A DNA stretch of 64,000 nucleotides from Acanthococcus lagerstroemiae (GCA_031841125.1 CM063114.1:41995574-42059573), one strand, 5' to 3'. Shown: positions 21,885 through 33,412, counted from the first letter of the stretch. Program-made: numbers and translations. The notes: a model not told the origin generated them from the letters alone.

Positions 21885-23140
21885 GTGAAACCAGCAAAAA
21901 CCTCTACCCCAAGGACCTCTCAATACACACAAAGATTTCAGTATTCAAGGCTATGGTACTTTCTATTCTGTTATATGGTGATGAATGCTGGGTCGATTAG
22001 TAGATTCCAAAACAAAGAGTACCATACTCCTTGTATCAGCCTGTATTCCAATGCGCGCATCACATTCCTTGTACCAGCCTGCGAGCACTACGCTCTGCTA
22101 GTGCATCATCTTGCAGACGAGTCTATAATCACGTGAGAGCATTTTCATGTTTGCTTCGCGGACTGCGTCGACGTGAGAATGTAGTCGTCCGCTATGCTCC
22201 ACAGTGCACGTTGCGCTTCATATATTTTTTGGCGCGCTCATTTTTTGGACGCTATGTTCGCAGAACAATGACATTCGCATGTCGACGCAGTCCGCAAAGC
22301 AGACATGAAAATGCTCTCCCGTGGTTACAGACACGTCTACAAGATGATGTACTAGCAGAGCACAGTGCTCGCAGGCTGGTACAAGGAACGTGATGCTCGC
22401 ATGGGAATACAGGCTAATACAAGGAGTGTGGCACTCGCAGGAGAATTAAGTGTTGAGTCAGTCTGTGCAGTCTGTCAGTCCAGTCTAGACCAGCCTAATG
22501 TAACGCTCAACGCGTGAAACGTCCCGCGTAAAAGTAACTCCAGTTTGTGTGCCAAAGTAAAGACATGAAAATGCCAAAAACATGTTAGGGCTCAGGAGAA
22601 ATTCCATATGCGACACTTGAGAAATATTTTGAAGATCGAATGGTAAGACTACGTGTATATCTCTAACAGAGAAATATGAGAGAAGGCAAACTGTGATCCA
22701 ATAGAAATTATATACTAGCCAGGAATCACCTGCGTTGGCTTCGACATGTTTGCAGAATACCAGAGGAGCAATCCAAACAGATCTTATGTGGTGCTCACAC
22801 ACACGGCGAACGGCACTCTGGAGGGCCAATGAAAAGGTACAAGGACATCATTCACGCGGTCATTAAAAAGGCTAATATTCAAAACAACTGGGAATCCTTC
22901 TGTGAAGATATAAATGTATGTAGCAACATCTGCCACAATAACAAGGGTATATTCCCATCAATAAATGCTCAGAACAGAATGGCGAATAACAAAACATTCA
23001 CCTGGTTAAAATGCCACAGAGTAAATTCACTCCCACATTGGATTTCGAAGCCATTAGTGGGCACATAAAAGGCAAGGACAACAATAGTCAAGGGTGAACT
23101 GTCCAACGATTTTTAACACTGAAGAAACCTGACAACGACG
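21885..23140 (+). pseudogene. RTE-like LINE C-terminal remnant, copy 1
   Basis: The piece LSIHTKISVFKAMVLSILLYG at 21915-21980 is the end of an RT thumb. After a foldback insertion (about 21990-22565), sequence resumes with a QLRWLGHVCRMPEE-type motif (near 22730-22770) and GGPMKRYKDIIHAVIKKA (22828-22875), the usual C-terminus of RTE-like elements. The same two blocks, in the same order, are found at 57125-57310 and 58030-58480. The fragment is broken and has no catalytic box. Confidence 0.7.
22025..22427. repeat. Foldback element with 156-base inverted arms
   Basis: Left arm 22025-22181 and right arm 22272-22427 are inverted copies with few mismatches. For example ACTCCTTGTATCAGCCTGTA on the left corresponds to the inverted ACTCCTTGTATTAGCCTGTA on the right. 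The loop is about 90 bases. Single-stranded DNA or RNA from it would form a long hairpin. It interrupts the LINE remnant, so it is a mobile foldback or MITE. I could not define a target duplication. Confidence 0.8.
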
Positions 23141-23292
23141 GTGAGTTTGTACTAAGCTCCGTCACCTACAAAGAGGGGTTCATAGTTTAAACAGTACCCA
23201 CTAACCACAAAAATCTTTTATTCATTTTATTCAAATGTATTTTTAATTCTTTTCGTTTACAAAAATATAACTGAGAACCATCATAACGATAA

Positions 23293-23497
23293 GCTGGGTC
23301 TAGTTGGCCGAGTGAATAGCGCGCTGGTCTCGGAATCCGGAGGTCCCGGGTTCGAGCCTACGTAGCAATTCACTACATTTCGATTCAGAAAGAAGAGAAG
23401 AAGGCTAAGACAGCCCTAACAGCCTCTGAGGGGTAACGCTCGAACGGGCGGTTTTTTATGGCTCGGTTTGAGAGTAAAATTAGAAAAGAGAGAAATG
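23293..23497 (+). mobile_element. tRNA-derived SINE
   Basis: The head resembles a tRNA gene. A box-like TTGGCCGAGTGAA is at 23304-23316, an anticodon-arm-like CTGGTCTCGGAATCCGG is at 23344 and upstream, and a strong B box GGTTCGAGCC is at 23349-23358. There is no proper acceptor pairing or 3' end, and about 130 bases of unrelated body follow, so it is a SINE rather than a tRNA gene. The body (GGCTAAGACAGCC, GGGTAACGCTCGAACGGGCG) is shared with the truncated copy at 3953-4068. The two boxes would act as an RNA polymerase III promoter. Confidence 0.8.
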
Positions 23498-23549
23498 GGT
23501 CATTCTCCAAATAAAACATAATTTAAGGTGTTTTTTTCGGTAATGTGAA

Positions 23550-23840
23550 AGTAATTCTTGTAGTTTTTTTTTCCATAAAATGTCGAACTTATTGAAGATG
23601 ACCCAAATGTCAAACAATCTCCCACTACTTTACTGAGGGCCGGGACATCATTTGTAAACAACGAAGGATTTCCTGCAAACTACGATGGAATTTCCAGTAT
23701 TTTTGTAATTTTTTCCTTGAAATGTTGAACTTCTACCTTCATGAAGGTGACCCAGAGGTCAAATAATCTCCCACTACTTTACTGAGGGCCGCAGGCATCA
23801 TTTGTAAACAACAAAGGAATTTTTGCAAACTACAATGGAA
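23550..23840. repeat. Two-unit 149-base tandem duplication
   Basis: Two diverged units share ATCTCCCACTACTTTACTGA, then GGGCCG, ACATCATTTGTAAACAAC and TGCAAACTAC. The starts of the shared block are 149 bases apart (23610 and 23759). A shorter echo (GACTACGATGGAATTTTCG) is near 25965. No coding content. Confidence 0.75.
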
Positions 23841-23975
23841 AAGAGTTGTGTAAGCGACGAAGGAAAAACTGATAAAGTCCCCGCCCAAGGCATCCCAGCA
23901 TACCTTAAAATTAAGAATGGAGCATTGCAGTATCATCAGCAGTACTAACTTGCGCCGAATACAGCATTAGGGCAT

Positions 23976-25550
23976 TCATTTTATTTGTGTGTGAGGTGCC
24001 GCCGTATGCGCCGAGTGCTCAGACATCGCAGGCCATTGTACTATTCCTCAAATTGCTGATAAGGATCAGCTCAGTAGCCTCACTTTTCTAGCCAAAGTGA
24101 GAATTTTACTGAGCTCTATCCCTTTGACTTCACTGGGTGCTGGATACTCTAGCCCCAATGCTTCACGTCTTGTCCCGGGTATTGCTGGGCATTACATATG
24201 ATATGGATCGAGGTTTCTTCCTCTTCTCCGCAGTACCTACAGGAGCCGCTTCTTACCACTCCTATTTTATACCACATGTGTTTTGTGGCCCATGACCAGT
24301 TAGAAGTGCGACCATGAGCCTTGCATGTTTCCTGTCAAGCCCTAATAGGAACTTGGCATACTTACTGGGGGTGTCCCCTATCAGTGGTTTGCTGACGTTC
24401 ATGTCTCTGGTCAACCGCCAGTGCATTTCCGTCTGCTTACTTATCCAAGCCTTTACTTTGGATTTTATGACGCTGTATGCCACAGGAAGACACGGCCTGG
24501 GTGTTGCCAGTTCCTTTTTTATGCCCTACTTCGCTAGCTTGCCAGCGATCATGTTCCCCTTTATGCCGCAGTGTCCCGGTGTCCATAGTATGGTGACTCG
24601 GTTCTCCTAAGCAAGGGTGTATAGTTTGTTAACACACTCCGCCACCACCAGGGATGTAGTTTGGTGTGACGATAGTACCTTAATAGCCGATTGACTGTCT
24701 GTACAGATATAGATCTGCTTATTAACAAGGCCCATCTGCTGGCTTCTATCAATGGTCACCGTGATCGCCATTACCTCGGCTTGGAGGATAGTGACGCCCT
24801 TGCCCAGTGCCATTGAATAGTTGTCAGCGCCTTTTGCATTCGTGATTCCGATTCCTATACCTCGGTCATTCTTCATTCTTCTTGTTTCCTAGAATGCTTA
24901 CCCACTTTTTCCCCCCAGCCTCCCGTGTGGGTATTAGCGCACGGTATGCCTTGTTGAAGAAGTGTTCCATCGCAATTCTGTCCTTTGGCATTCCAAATCA
25001 TTTGTCTATCGTCCCCGCCATCTCCCATATCCTTCTGTGGCCTGTTTTATGGGCCAGAAGGTTTGGTTGACCCAGACGATAAGCCTCCATTATCGCAGCT
25101 GCTTCTACAGCAGTGTGAAGTGGTGGCAAGTTCAGGAGCCTGTCTAGTGCCTTCGTCAGCACCGTACTCATAGCCCCTGTTGTCATCACGCACGCGAGCC
25201 TGTGCAGGTGGTCTAGTTCCTCTCTGACTTTGGCCAGGTGGAGCCAGCCCCACCACACAATGGCCGCATATATGTAATTCTGGGGCGTATTACACCGGTA
25301 TATATCCAGTGCATCATTTTCGGAGAGAGTCCCCAGGTCCTGCCGACATAGGTGCGGCAAGCCCAAAGAGCCTCAATCCTCTTTCTTATTTTATCTGAGC
25401 CATGATCCCTCCAGGACAGTTTTTCAAGATATACTCCGAAGTACTTCACTTTTCCTGTGAGGGCTAACGGTCTTCCTTTGTACTGCACCTTGATCAACCA
25501 TTTGCCTTTCCTTTTACGGGTGAAAAGAGTGATTTCAGTTTTGTCCGGGA
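23976..25550 (-). mobile_element. 5'-truncated LOA-type LINE copy with 10-bp TSD
   Basis: On the minus strand this copy matches the ORF2 of the intact element at 50978-54598 from about residue 710 to the end, plus the 3' UTR. It contains the thumb/connection region, the RNase H piece (ICTDSQSAIKVLSS on the minus strand near 24690) and the C-terminal SKYAKFLLGLDRK (near 24340). Several shifts and stops are present. The decamer ATTAGGGCAT flanks it exactly (23966-23975 and 25551-25560), so the truncated end was created at insertion. The RNase H AGKL variant is shared with the intact copy. Confidence 0.88.
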
Positions 25551-25560
25551 ATTAGGGCAT

Positions 25561-27290
25561 ACTTTGGTAATCAGTGTTGACTACGATGAAAGGTTGAGAG
25601 TGTGGAAATTTACTTTTTCACAGAAAACCGTTCATCTATGCTGTACTGATGGAGAAAATTAACATTTAATATGTGGGTGGCTAGCATGCATGAGCCCTGT
25701 TGTGGTAAAGATTCTGTGTGGCCAGCTTTCTCAGCAGTAAATATCATGTGAACCATGCAGTCAAAGAAATAGGCAACTACGAAGGAATGAAAGTGGTAAC
25801 ACGACTTCAGAGCGTCTTGTAGGCTATCCAAAATGGCTAAAATTTTTGATATTAAGCTCAAATGATTGCGGCAACATTCCTCTCTAAATTAAAATAAGAT
25901 TTTATTAGGAAAATATATCACCTTGCGCGCTACTGACAGATGAAAAACAGGAGTGGTTACATAGACTACGATGGAATTTTCGTTGGTATTGAGAGCTGTG
26001 GAAATCTTTAGAGGCATACATACAACTATTTAACTGGCTGATATGATATAGTAGATTGAGAACTACCAGATCAAAGAAAAAATTCGATTGTAACCCTTCT
26101 CTTGCGCAAGCTATTAATGGGTTACACGTTTTATGTTTTATCCGGAGAATAACCCGAATAATAATGAGCTACCGTTCCCACACTTGGTAGTAAATCTGAA
26201 GCAAACATAATAGAAACTCTGTTGCCGATTTTCTTGGTTTTCCATTCCGAAGGAAGTGACCAGTGCCAGTAGTAGAAAGAGAAAGGGTCGATCTTTAACC
26301 CATCATCCTACCAATCGCTCAATTTACAGCAAAAACACGGTTCACAGTTCCATTTTTTCTGACTAGTTGTTCTCCAAAAGATTAAAGTGAAAGTGTGCGA
26401 GGGGGAGGCTGAGAAAACTATGTTTCTCTCGGACCTAAATTTTACATTTATGATTATAGTTAGCTTTTTCGGATCGCTCGCCCTTAACGAGTTTAGCCCA
26501 TCCGTTTCGCATACATTCGCGACAGAAATAAAATACGGGCACGATCGAAGTTCGAAACTTTAATTTCTTCAAATTCGGAAGCCGCGTATAATTGGATAAT
26601 ATTCGATCGTCGAGCTGAAAATTGCGCAATATTTCCGATGCTATCTGCAGCGCGACTAGTGGAGAGTTCGGCGATCGGAAAGGGCGATTAGGAAGTCGTT
26701 GAGCAAAATTCTATACGGAAGGCGAACGAACTAATGTCGCGAGCTGAAGTCGAAATACGAGGGCGAATGGAAATTCGATGCTTTTTATCGGGGAACATTA
26801 TCAAACTGCCAAAAGTCTTGAAACAGATCAAGCCAGTATATTCGCGAAGGAAAAACACAAAACACGGTACGAAGCGGATTATCCGTTGTTTTACCTACGC
26901 GTGCCGAGTATTAAATAAACTAATTATAAATATGACGCTGAACTTCGGCTCAGCCTCCAGTTTATATATATTCGGTTCCAGTTTCCACAGCATCACCGTT
27001 AAAAGATACACAATTTTCAGTATCATCGTACTGGTGTAAACCTGCGATGCTGCTACGGTGCTGCCATTACAGCCACGTCATCGTTCAGACGTTCAGATCA
27101 CCATTTTCCGTTTTAGCCTGTATCCGATTTCGTACATTTAAAATACATCTCGTTAAAACTTTCGAAATACTTCAGTTTCGCGAAATTTTCGCAAAACGTT
27201 TGTGATGCTCGATTTTAATGACCTGCTGACGCGGTGAGACATTAATTAAAAATAGAAATTAATACGGTCTATGCGATTCGCTGTTCGTAA
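25561..27290. other. Anonymous DNA, no gene seen
   Basis: No domain, RNA gene or terminal repeat could be recognised. The stretch 26440-27250 contains many CG dinucleotides compared with its surroundings and may be unique host DNA, but its open frames (for example 26734-27039) carry no family signature. Confidence 0.45.
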
Positions 27291-27294
27291 CTGT

Positions 27295-27660
27295 AGACGA
27301 CACCGCCTCTTCTACATGTGCTACCTTGGCGTCGTGAGGGAGCATAAAGAAGAACTGAAGGAACATAGGAGAAGAAAAACTCCGACAGATACACCCTGAT
27401 GAAAGTAAGGGGAAACTACATCAGTATTCTTCCCTGGAGATGCATCTGCACCGCCATAATTACGATGGCATTCCACAAAGTAAATAATAATTCCAAACCT
27501 AAAGAGTTTCCCATTCTGATGTCCGAGCGGAGGCTACCCACAGAGAAAGTATGAAAATTGAGAATAGGGACATGGAATATAAGCACACTGACTGAGGTAG
27601 GCAAATTGAAAAACTTAAAGAAAAAGATGAAAAGATTTAAAATTAGATATAAGAAGAACA
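27295..27660 (+). pseudogene. RTE-like LINE 5' end with endonuclease start
   Basis: A leader with CTTGGCGTCGTGAGGGAGC and AACTCCGACAGAT is followed by a frame beginning LRIGTWNISTLTEVGKLKN at about 27555, the start of an apurinic-type endonuclease. The same leader and start occur at 43330-43690 and 43740-44225. The copy stops after about 35 codons of endonuclease. Confidence 0.7.
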
Positions 27661-28336
27661 GGCCCGTAGCCAAACTATGATTCTTCAGGGGGCAAATATA
27701 GTGAGGATTGCAAATTATGTTTTGAAAATCTGTCAGGTTGTACGTCTAAGCGTAGAATAATCGATTTAGAATGTAGAATGCGCGTATAAAGTGTAGAATG
27801 ACGTGAATTACAACCAAAAAATTTAGCTGCTATGTACATTGAATCCGGTCTACAAAAACGAACTTCTGAGGCTCGAGTATAAGAAGTAAACGAATTCCTT
27901 ACAGATTCATTGAAACACACCTATGGCGATGTCATCACTTTTGTGGAGAAAGAATCCATTTTCAACATACTTTTACAGGCAAGTAGAACCTGCTCTTAAA
28001 AATGCGAAAGGTCGATGACAGAGGCCGTTCGAACTAGCACGGAATGGCCCCGATTTCAAGGGGGAAATTTGAATTTTGAGTGATAGGATCGTGACTGGAT
28101 CAAAAATCGTAAGAGATATTCAGAATTAGTGATCCAAGAACCCGCTAAATCGATGATTCGTTCGACATGATCCCATTTGAAATTCTTAATTTGGTCGAAT
28201 GTTCCAGCCCGATTTTGGAACAGATGAATTATTTTTTATTCACAATGAAATTAGACTTGACTGAATTGGAGATAGGCACATAGCCAAAATAGTGCTCGTG
28301 AAACTCACAGTGTCAAACTGGTTGATGATTCTATTA
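27661..28336. other. Anonymous DNA, no gene seen
   Basis: No supported feature in this stretch. Confidence 0.4.
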
Positions 28337-28389
28337 ATTAGATGTGTTCCTCAAATCTGTTCAAAGCAAAGTTGAAGAACACATCTAAT
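28337..28389. repeat. 13-bp inverted repeat hairpin
   Basis: ATTAGATGTGTTC (28337-28349) and its exact inverted copy GAACACATCTAAT (28377-28389) are separated by 27 bases. Pairing could extend by CTCAA/TTGAA. Function unknown. Confidence 0.6.
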
Positions 28390-28609
28390 GAACACATCTA
28401 TTGGAGTCAAAACAGTGTTATTACTTAAACGAATGCAAACAGTAATTATGATAGTAATTTTACAAGTTTCGAACACGTTCAGATCTCAAAATTCTAAAGT
28501 GATGGAAGGAAACGAACAAAAAACCCTTCGACCGAAGTCTCACCATAGCAGTATTTTAGAAAAATACGTGTCTTCTACTATAACATTTTATATGCTTTCG
28601 TACCTTAAT

Positions 28610-29200
28610 AAAAAAGTTTTCATGGAAATTTCTATTAACAACACGGCTGCAGACTGTAGTCGCGCAGGGCACAGCAAAGATCAAGATCAACATGGCTGGA
28701 AGAAAAATTAATTGCCATGGAAATGTCAACTACTGAACTGAATTGTCACCACGAAGAGCTAAATCATACAGACTGGCTTTGGGTCGGGGGTATGGAAATT
28801 TCTATTAACAACACGGCTGCAGACTGTAGTTGCGTAGGGCGCAGCAAAAATGTCAAACACTAGATTCGTGTCGGGGGGAGTATTACGGTTTTTGCTCAAG
28901 TATACCCATGGCAAAAAGAAAAAGGAAATGTCAACCACTGAACTGAATTGTCACCATGAAGAGCTAAAGAACTATGAGCTCAACTGAGCTGGACATGAGA
29001 AGAGAATAGTAGAACTGTATTCGCACAGGGTGCAGCAAAGACCAAGATCAATGAGCACATGGCTGGAGTTACGGTTTTCGCTCAAGTATACCCATGGCTG
29101 GAAGAAAAGTAATTTTCTATGGAAATGTCAACCACTAAATTCGTGTCAGGGAAGCGTTACGGGGGGAGCGTTACAGTTTTCGCTCAATTTTCACTCTTCT
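28610..29200. repeat. Irregular tandem repeat block
   Basis: Units share TTCTATTAACAACACGGCTG, then GACTGTAGT.GCG.AGGGC.CAGCAAAGA, GAAATGTCAACYACTGAACTG and GAGCTAAA. The first word repeats 175 bases apart (28626 and 28801). Later units add CAAGTATACCCATGGC at 28898 and 29084. The order is shuffled rather than strictly periodic. The open frames are by-products. Confidence 0.75.
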
Positions 29201-29529
29201 TTTAGTCAGTCTATGCATTCTACACATTTTGCAGCGGAATATGTAGATTATTCATTTTACATGGTGTATTCTACGGGTAGAATAAGAAAATCAACGCCAG
29301 TTTATTCTACAGCAGAACCCTGTTTCGGAATGAACGAGAAAGAAATCAGTGATACCGAATAAAGTTTCAAAAAATGTATAATAATCCCTAATCTTACTGG
29401 GGTAATTAGAAAGTAAAAAAGTTTTTCCCGATTTTCTCGGGGGGAGGGAGGCTATAATATGAATAATTAGTGAAGAGAGATGTAGGTGATGGAGATGAAG
29501 AAACGACCAAACATTGAACGCCAATGCCA

Positions 29530-29897
29530 GTTTGGAAAAGCCGCGATGCTTTCAGTGTAATGAACAGGAGCACATCCGTCTTAGTTGGCCCCAGAACTAG
29601 AAGGCAGCTGTAAAAGACTGGGATGTTGCTCGCCAAATGTCCCCAATTGCTTCCCAAGAGGACAAGACAATCGTTGCCGTGAAGAGAACGCTGAAGCATG
29701 ATGTCTCAAGTAACTATGTGAAAGGGAAGCTTGGTCAGAGAACAATACTCTTCTGTGTTGACACTGGAGCATCACATTTGATCCTTCAACGTGGGCTGGT
29801 TCCAGTGAAGGAGTTGGATCAGAAGAAGCGGTACGTTCTGCGGACGGTCACTGGAGAAACATTGCTGGTATATGGAATCAGCTCCGAATTCAGCTGA
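29530..29897 (+). pseudogene. Gypsy gag knuckle remnant and aspartic protease
   Basis: Just before the open frame, the translation has a CCHC-like knuckle (CFQCNEQEHIRLSW) in which the last cysteine is replaced by tryptophan. The frame from 29637 carries the retroviral-type protease active-site motif FCVDTGAS at about 29751-29774. In an active element the protease would cut the Gag-Pol polyprotein. The frame ends at 29897 and the next piece (29897-30565, with [16 protein letters not shown]) continues the protease-to-RT linker. Confidence 0.8.
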
Positions 29898-31440
29898 TGG
29901 GAGTGTCCCTTGAACAAGAGTTTCTGGTCGCCCATATCCAGGATGCCGCGATCATTGGCTGGGATATGATGACGCGGCGTGGGCTGATCATCGATCCTGA
30001 GCGGCAGATACTGAAGTATCAAGATCGGGTCGCAAAATTCGAGAAGGCCACCCACTCTGGGCCCAGCCAGCTACAGAAGACAGAGGCTAGGAAAGTGTCA
30101 AAGAAACGGATGGTCTCAACACCAGGAGAAAAGACAGGACCATCAGAATTTGACCAGTGGGCCAGAAATGTAATTCGAGATTTGGATCCAGTGCAGAAGA
30201 GGGTGATGGACGCTCTTCTAAAGGACTTCAGGAAGATCTTTGCCGAGAACAGCGACAATTATGGCCAGACAGAATTGGTCAAACATCGAATTGATACTGG
30301 GGATAGTCCACCAACTAAGCAACGCCCTCGGAGAGCCCCGTTGGTGAGACAAGAGGAAGTCAACCGGATGATCGATGACCTGCACACACAGGGGTTATCG
30401 AGCCATCTTCAAGTCCATAGACAACCCCCGATTGTGCTGGTACCAAAGAAGAATGGTACAACGCGGTTGTGTGTGGATTATCATCAGCTGAATGATGTAA
30501 TTCGGAAAGACAGTTACCCATTGCCGCGGATTGACGACACACTGAATTGGAAGCGAGTGGTATGATTGGCAGAGTGGTTACCACCAAGTGGTCCTTTATC
30601 CAGAGGATAAAGAGAAGACAGCATTCTAAACTGGTTCCAGACTCTGGCAGTACACAGTGATGCCCTTTGGACTGTGTAATGCTCCAGCTACATTCAAGCG
30701 TTTGATGGAGACAGTCCTGCGAGGCCTACTAGGCAAGATCCACCAAGTGTATCTTGATGATGTGGTCATCATCTTTGGAGGATCTACCCTGCAGCTACAC
30801 CTAGATAAGGTCAGACAGGTGTTCTCCAGGTTCCAGAGTGCCGGGTTGAAGCTGTGATCCAAGATGTGTTTCCTGGCTCAGAAGGAGGTCAAATTTTTGG
30901 GCCACGTCATCTAAAAGGAAGGAATCCGAACAGACTCAGATAAGTTATCTGCAGTGGAAAAGTGGCCACTTCCAGTGAACAAGCGTCAGACCAGGAGCTT
31001 TCTCGGATTCTGTTCCTACTACCAAAGGTACATCCGAGTCTTTGCTGGTATTTCCCGACAACTGCATCAGCTAACAGAAGATCACCGGGAATTTGTCTGG
31101 ACAGACAAGTGCACAGAAGCCTTTGTGATAAATTGAAGAAGCTGTTGTGTATAGCTCCAGTCTTGGCTTTTCCAAAGCTGGAGCAGCCATTCATTGTGGA
31201 CACAGACGCGAGCGACACAGCCATTGGAGGTGTGCTCGCCCAGCTGGAAGATGGGAATGAGCGCGTCATTGCTTATTACAGCAAGTCTCTTTCACGGCCT
31301 GAGTGGAACTACTGTGTCACTAGGAGAAACCTCCTTGCTGTGGTCAGAACTTTGCCCCACTTCCACAAGTATCTGTATGGCCAGAAATTTATTCTACGGA
31401 CTGACCATTCGGCATTACAGTAGCTCCTGTCCTTCAAATA
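29897..31440 (+). pseudogene. Gypsy reverse transcriptase and RNase H remnant
   Basis: RT begins with [15 protein letters not shown] (about 30330) and [19 protein letters not shown] (about 30425-30485). A deletion or shift occurs around 30560-30600, where the first catalytic aspartate region should lie. MPFGLCNAPATFKRL (30660-30705) follows, and then the active-site box YLDD in HQVYLDDVVII (about 30740-30775). A linker with RSFLGFCSYYQRYI is at about 30995. RNase H begins with VDTDASDTAIGGVLAQ (31196-31245), and its NADRL motif is near 31520. Stops occur near 30856, 30913, 31134 and 31421, so no functional enzyme can be made. Confidence 0.85.
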
Positions 31441-31744
31441 TCCCGAGGGACAGATCGCGAGGTGGCTTCAGCAGATACAGGAGTATTCCTGCGAAATACA
31501 GTTCCGGAAAGGCAAAAGCCATGGAAATGCGGACAGACTGTCAAGGCGACCGTGCCCTGCAGACTGTCGGTTTTGTCAGCGACCGGAGAAGAAAGGACTT
31601 GCGTCCGTTAAGCGGGTATCGCTGCAATCTAGTGATGCACTGAAGAAAGATCAGCTGGAGGATGAAGTCGTTGGTCAGATTCTACGAGCCAAGCCAGTAG
31701 GTAAAAGACCACCGTGGCAAGAAATTTCGGATCAGTCACAAGAG

Positions 31745-32917
31745 TTGAAAGCTTTGTGGGCTCAGTGGGACTCGCTGAGCATTATTGACGGCCTTCTGGT
31801 GCGCGCTTGGGAGTTGGAAGATGGCACAACAGTACAAATGCAGACTATCATTCCACGGAAGAAGGTTCCGGAAATCCTACGTGGTGTAAATGACCAAGGG
31901 TCCAGAGGGCATCTGGGCACCACAGAAACCCTAGCGAAGATTCGAGAGCGCTTCTACTGGCCGAAATACAAGGAAGATGTGGAAGACTGGTGCCGCCGCT
32001 GCACCACTAGTGCGGTAGTGAAAGGGCCACAAATTCGGTCTCGCGGGAGGATGCAGAAGTATAACGTTGGATATCCATTTGAACGGGTCGCAATGGATAT
32101 TGCAGGACCATTCCCGCTCTCGGATGCTGGAAACCGGTATGGGTTGTGTGTAGGTGATTACTTCAGTAAATGGCCTGAAGTATACCCGATGCCAACACAG
32201 GACACTGAGTTAGTGGCCAGGACGCTGATGGAGAATTGGATCACACGTTATTGTGTTCCACTGGAGCTACATACAGATCAGGGGAGGAAATTCGAATCCA
32301 AGTTATTTGAAGAAGTATGTCAGCTTCTGGGAATTCGGAAGACGAAAACTACTCCGCTGCATCCACAATCCAATGGCATGGTTGAGCGGTTCAACCGGAC
32401 GCTCAAGGAATACCTGGCCAAAGTAGTTGCCGAACACCAAAGAGACTGGGATCAACACATCCCGTGGTTTCTTTTGGCCTACAGATCAGCTGTTCACGAG
32501 AGTACGCAGCACACTCCCGCAAAGGGCGTCTTTGGCTGGGAGTTACAACTACCATGCGACCTGGAGTTTGGAACTCCACCTCAACAGCCGCAACTCGTGG
32601 ACGAGTTTGTCAGCCAACTGAGAGAAAAACTCAACTCTACTCATTGCATGGTCCAAAATCACTTGCAAATTGCCAACAAATGGATGAAGACTCGCTACAA
32701 CATCAAAGCCAACGAGGTCGGCTTCCAAGCTGGGGACCGTGTCTGGTTTTACAATCCGCAACGAAAGAGAGGACGGAACCCGAATCTACAGAGTCATTGG
32801 GAAGGACCATACATCATACTCAAGCGGATCAACGATGCAGTATACCGGATTCAGGAAGCTTGGTGGTGGATGAGCCAAAGTCGTGCACCACGATTGTTTG
32901 GCAGTTTGGCATGGTGA
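31745..32917 (+). pseudogene. Gypsy integrase, long open frame
   Basis: This 390-codon frame has the integrase core. The catalytic residues are D118 (VAMDIAGPF), D178 (HTDQG) and E214 (VERFNRT), with the DD35E spacing. The N-terminal HHCC zinc site is damaged: the first histidine position reads VND and the second cysteine of the CxxC reads CTTS. The C-terminal part has GDRVWFYNPQRKRGRNPNL, and WEGPYIILKRINDAVYRIQ, the usual chromodomain-side region. Integrase joins the element DNA to the genome. The frame runs out near the polypurine tract, and its last residues look shifted. Confidence 0.87.
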
Positions 32918-32973
32918 CCATGAAGAAGATCTGGAGCCTGGCCGGGACGTCCAGGCTTAAGGAGGGGGCAGGG

Positions 32974-33248
32974 TGTCGAACGATCCCGAACATTCGAATA
33001 AGCGAAGAAAGATCCACACGTTTCGAGCAACAGAATACAAGTTCGATAACGAGAGCTATAAGGAGTTTCACCGATAACGCCGGGGTATAAAAAGGCCGCT
33101 TGCCGTCCTCGTATAGTCTAGTTTTATATGCGATAACCTGTGCGTTTTCAAAGCGATCTAGCTACTATTTTCGTGCGCTTGTATTAGTGTGACATTAAAA
33201 GTTCTAAGTACGTGTTTTCGTGCGTTTTTCGGTGCAAATTTCATTACA
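32974..33248 (+). repeat. Gypsy 3' LTR
   Basis: Begins TGTCGAACGATC right after a purine-rich tract and ends TTCATTACA, giving TG...CA ends and a length of 275 bases. It is recognised as an LTR because a second copy occurs alone at 44301-44553. It contains a TATA-like TATAAAAAGG at 33086 and a GTATAGTCTAG word about 20 bases downstream. Both are also in the second copy. Confidence 0.85.
33086..33095 (+). promoter_or_regulatory. TATA-like box in gypsy LTR
   Basis: TATAAAAAGG lies in the middle of the LTR, with conserved sequence up to the probable start region at GTATAGTCTAG. The second LTR copy has CATATAAAGG at the corresponding place (about 44389). Position and conservation suggest the element promoter. 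Confidence 0.5.
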
Positions 33249-33412
33249 GTATTATCAGACACTGACCGCAGATCGCGCAAATAAAACATCTTAGCTCTCG
33301 GATTGTGTGCCGGACACAAAGAGACAAAAACACACAATGGAAAATGGGATACAGAGATCTGACAAGACCTTAGTTGCTTGAACCTAAAGCCATCCTTATT
33401 GTTATTACTATA
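33249..33412. other. Short spacer after LTR
   Basis: No feature recognised. Without a 5' LTR the target duplication of the gypsy insertion cannot be checked here. Confidence 0.35.

Larger units (their letters stand above)
29519..33248 (+). mobile_element. Decayed Ty3/gypsy-type LTR retrotransposon, 5'-truncated
   Basis: The order gag tail, protease, reverse transcriptase, RNase H, integrase and 3' LTR is that of Ty3/gypsy elements. A 5' LTR, primer-binding site and most of gag are absent; the sequence before 29519 is unrelated repeat. Coding parts are broken by several frameshifts and stops. A purine-rich GGAGGGGGCAGGG tract at 32961-32973 is the likely polypurine tract directly before the LTR. 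A second, partial copy of the LTR lies at 44301-44553. No envelope-like frame was seen between integrase and LTR. Confidence 0.88.

Noticed and set aside
23293..23365. Possible functional tRNA gene
   Set aside because: A and B boxes are good, but the acceptor stem does not pair, and a SINE body with a second genomic copy follows.
29519..33248. Endogenous retrovirus with envelope gene
   Set aside because: No envelope-like frame between integrase and LTR; the arrangement is that of an ordinary gypsy-type retrotransposon.
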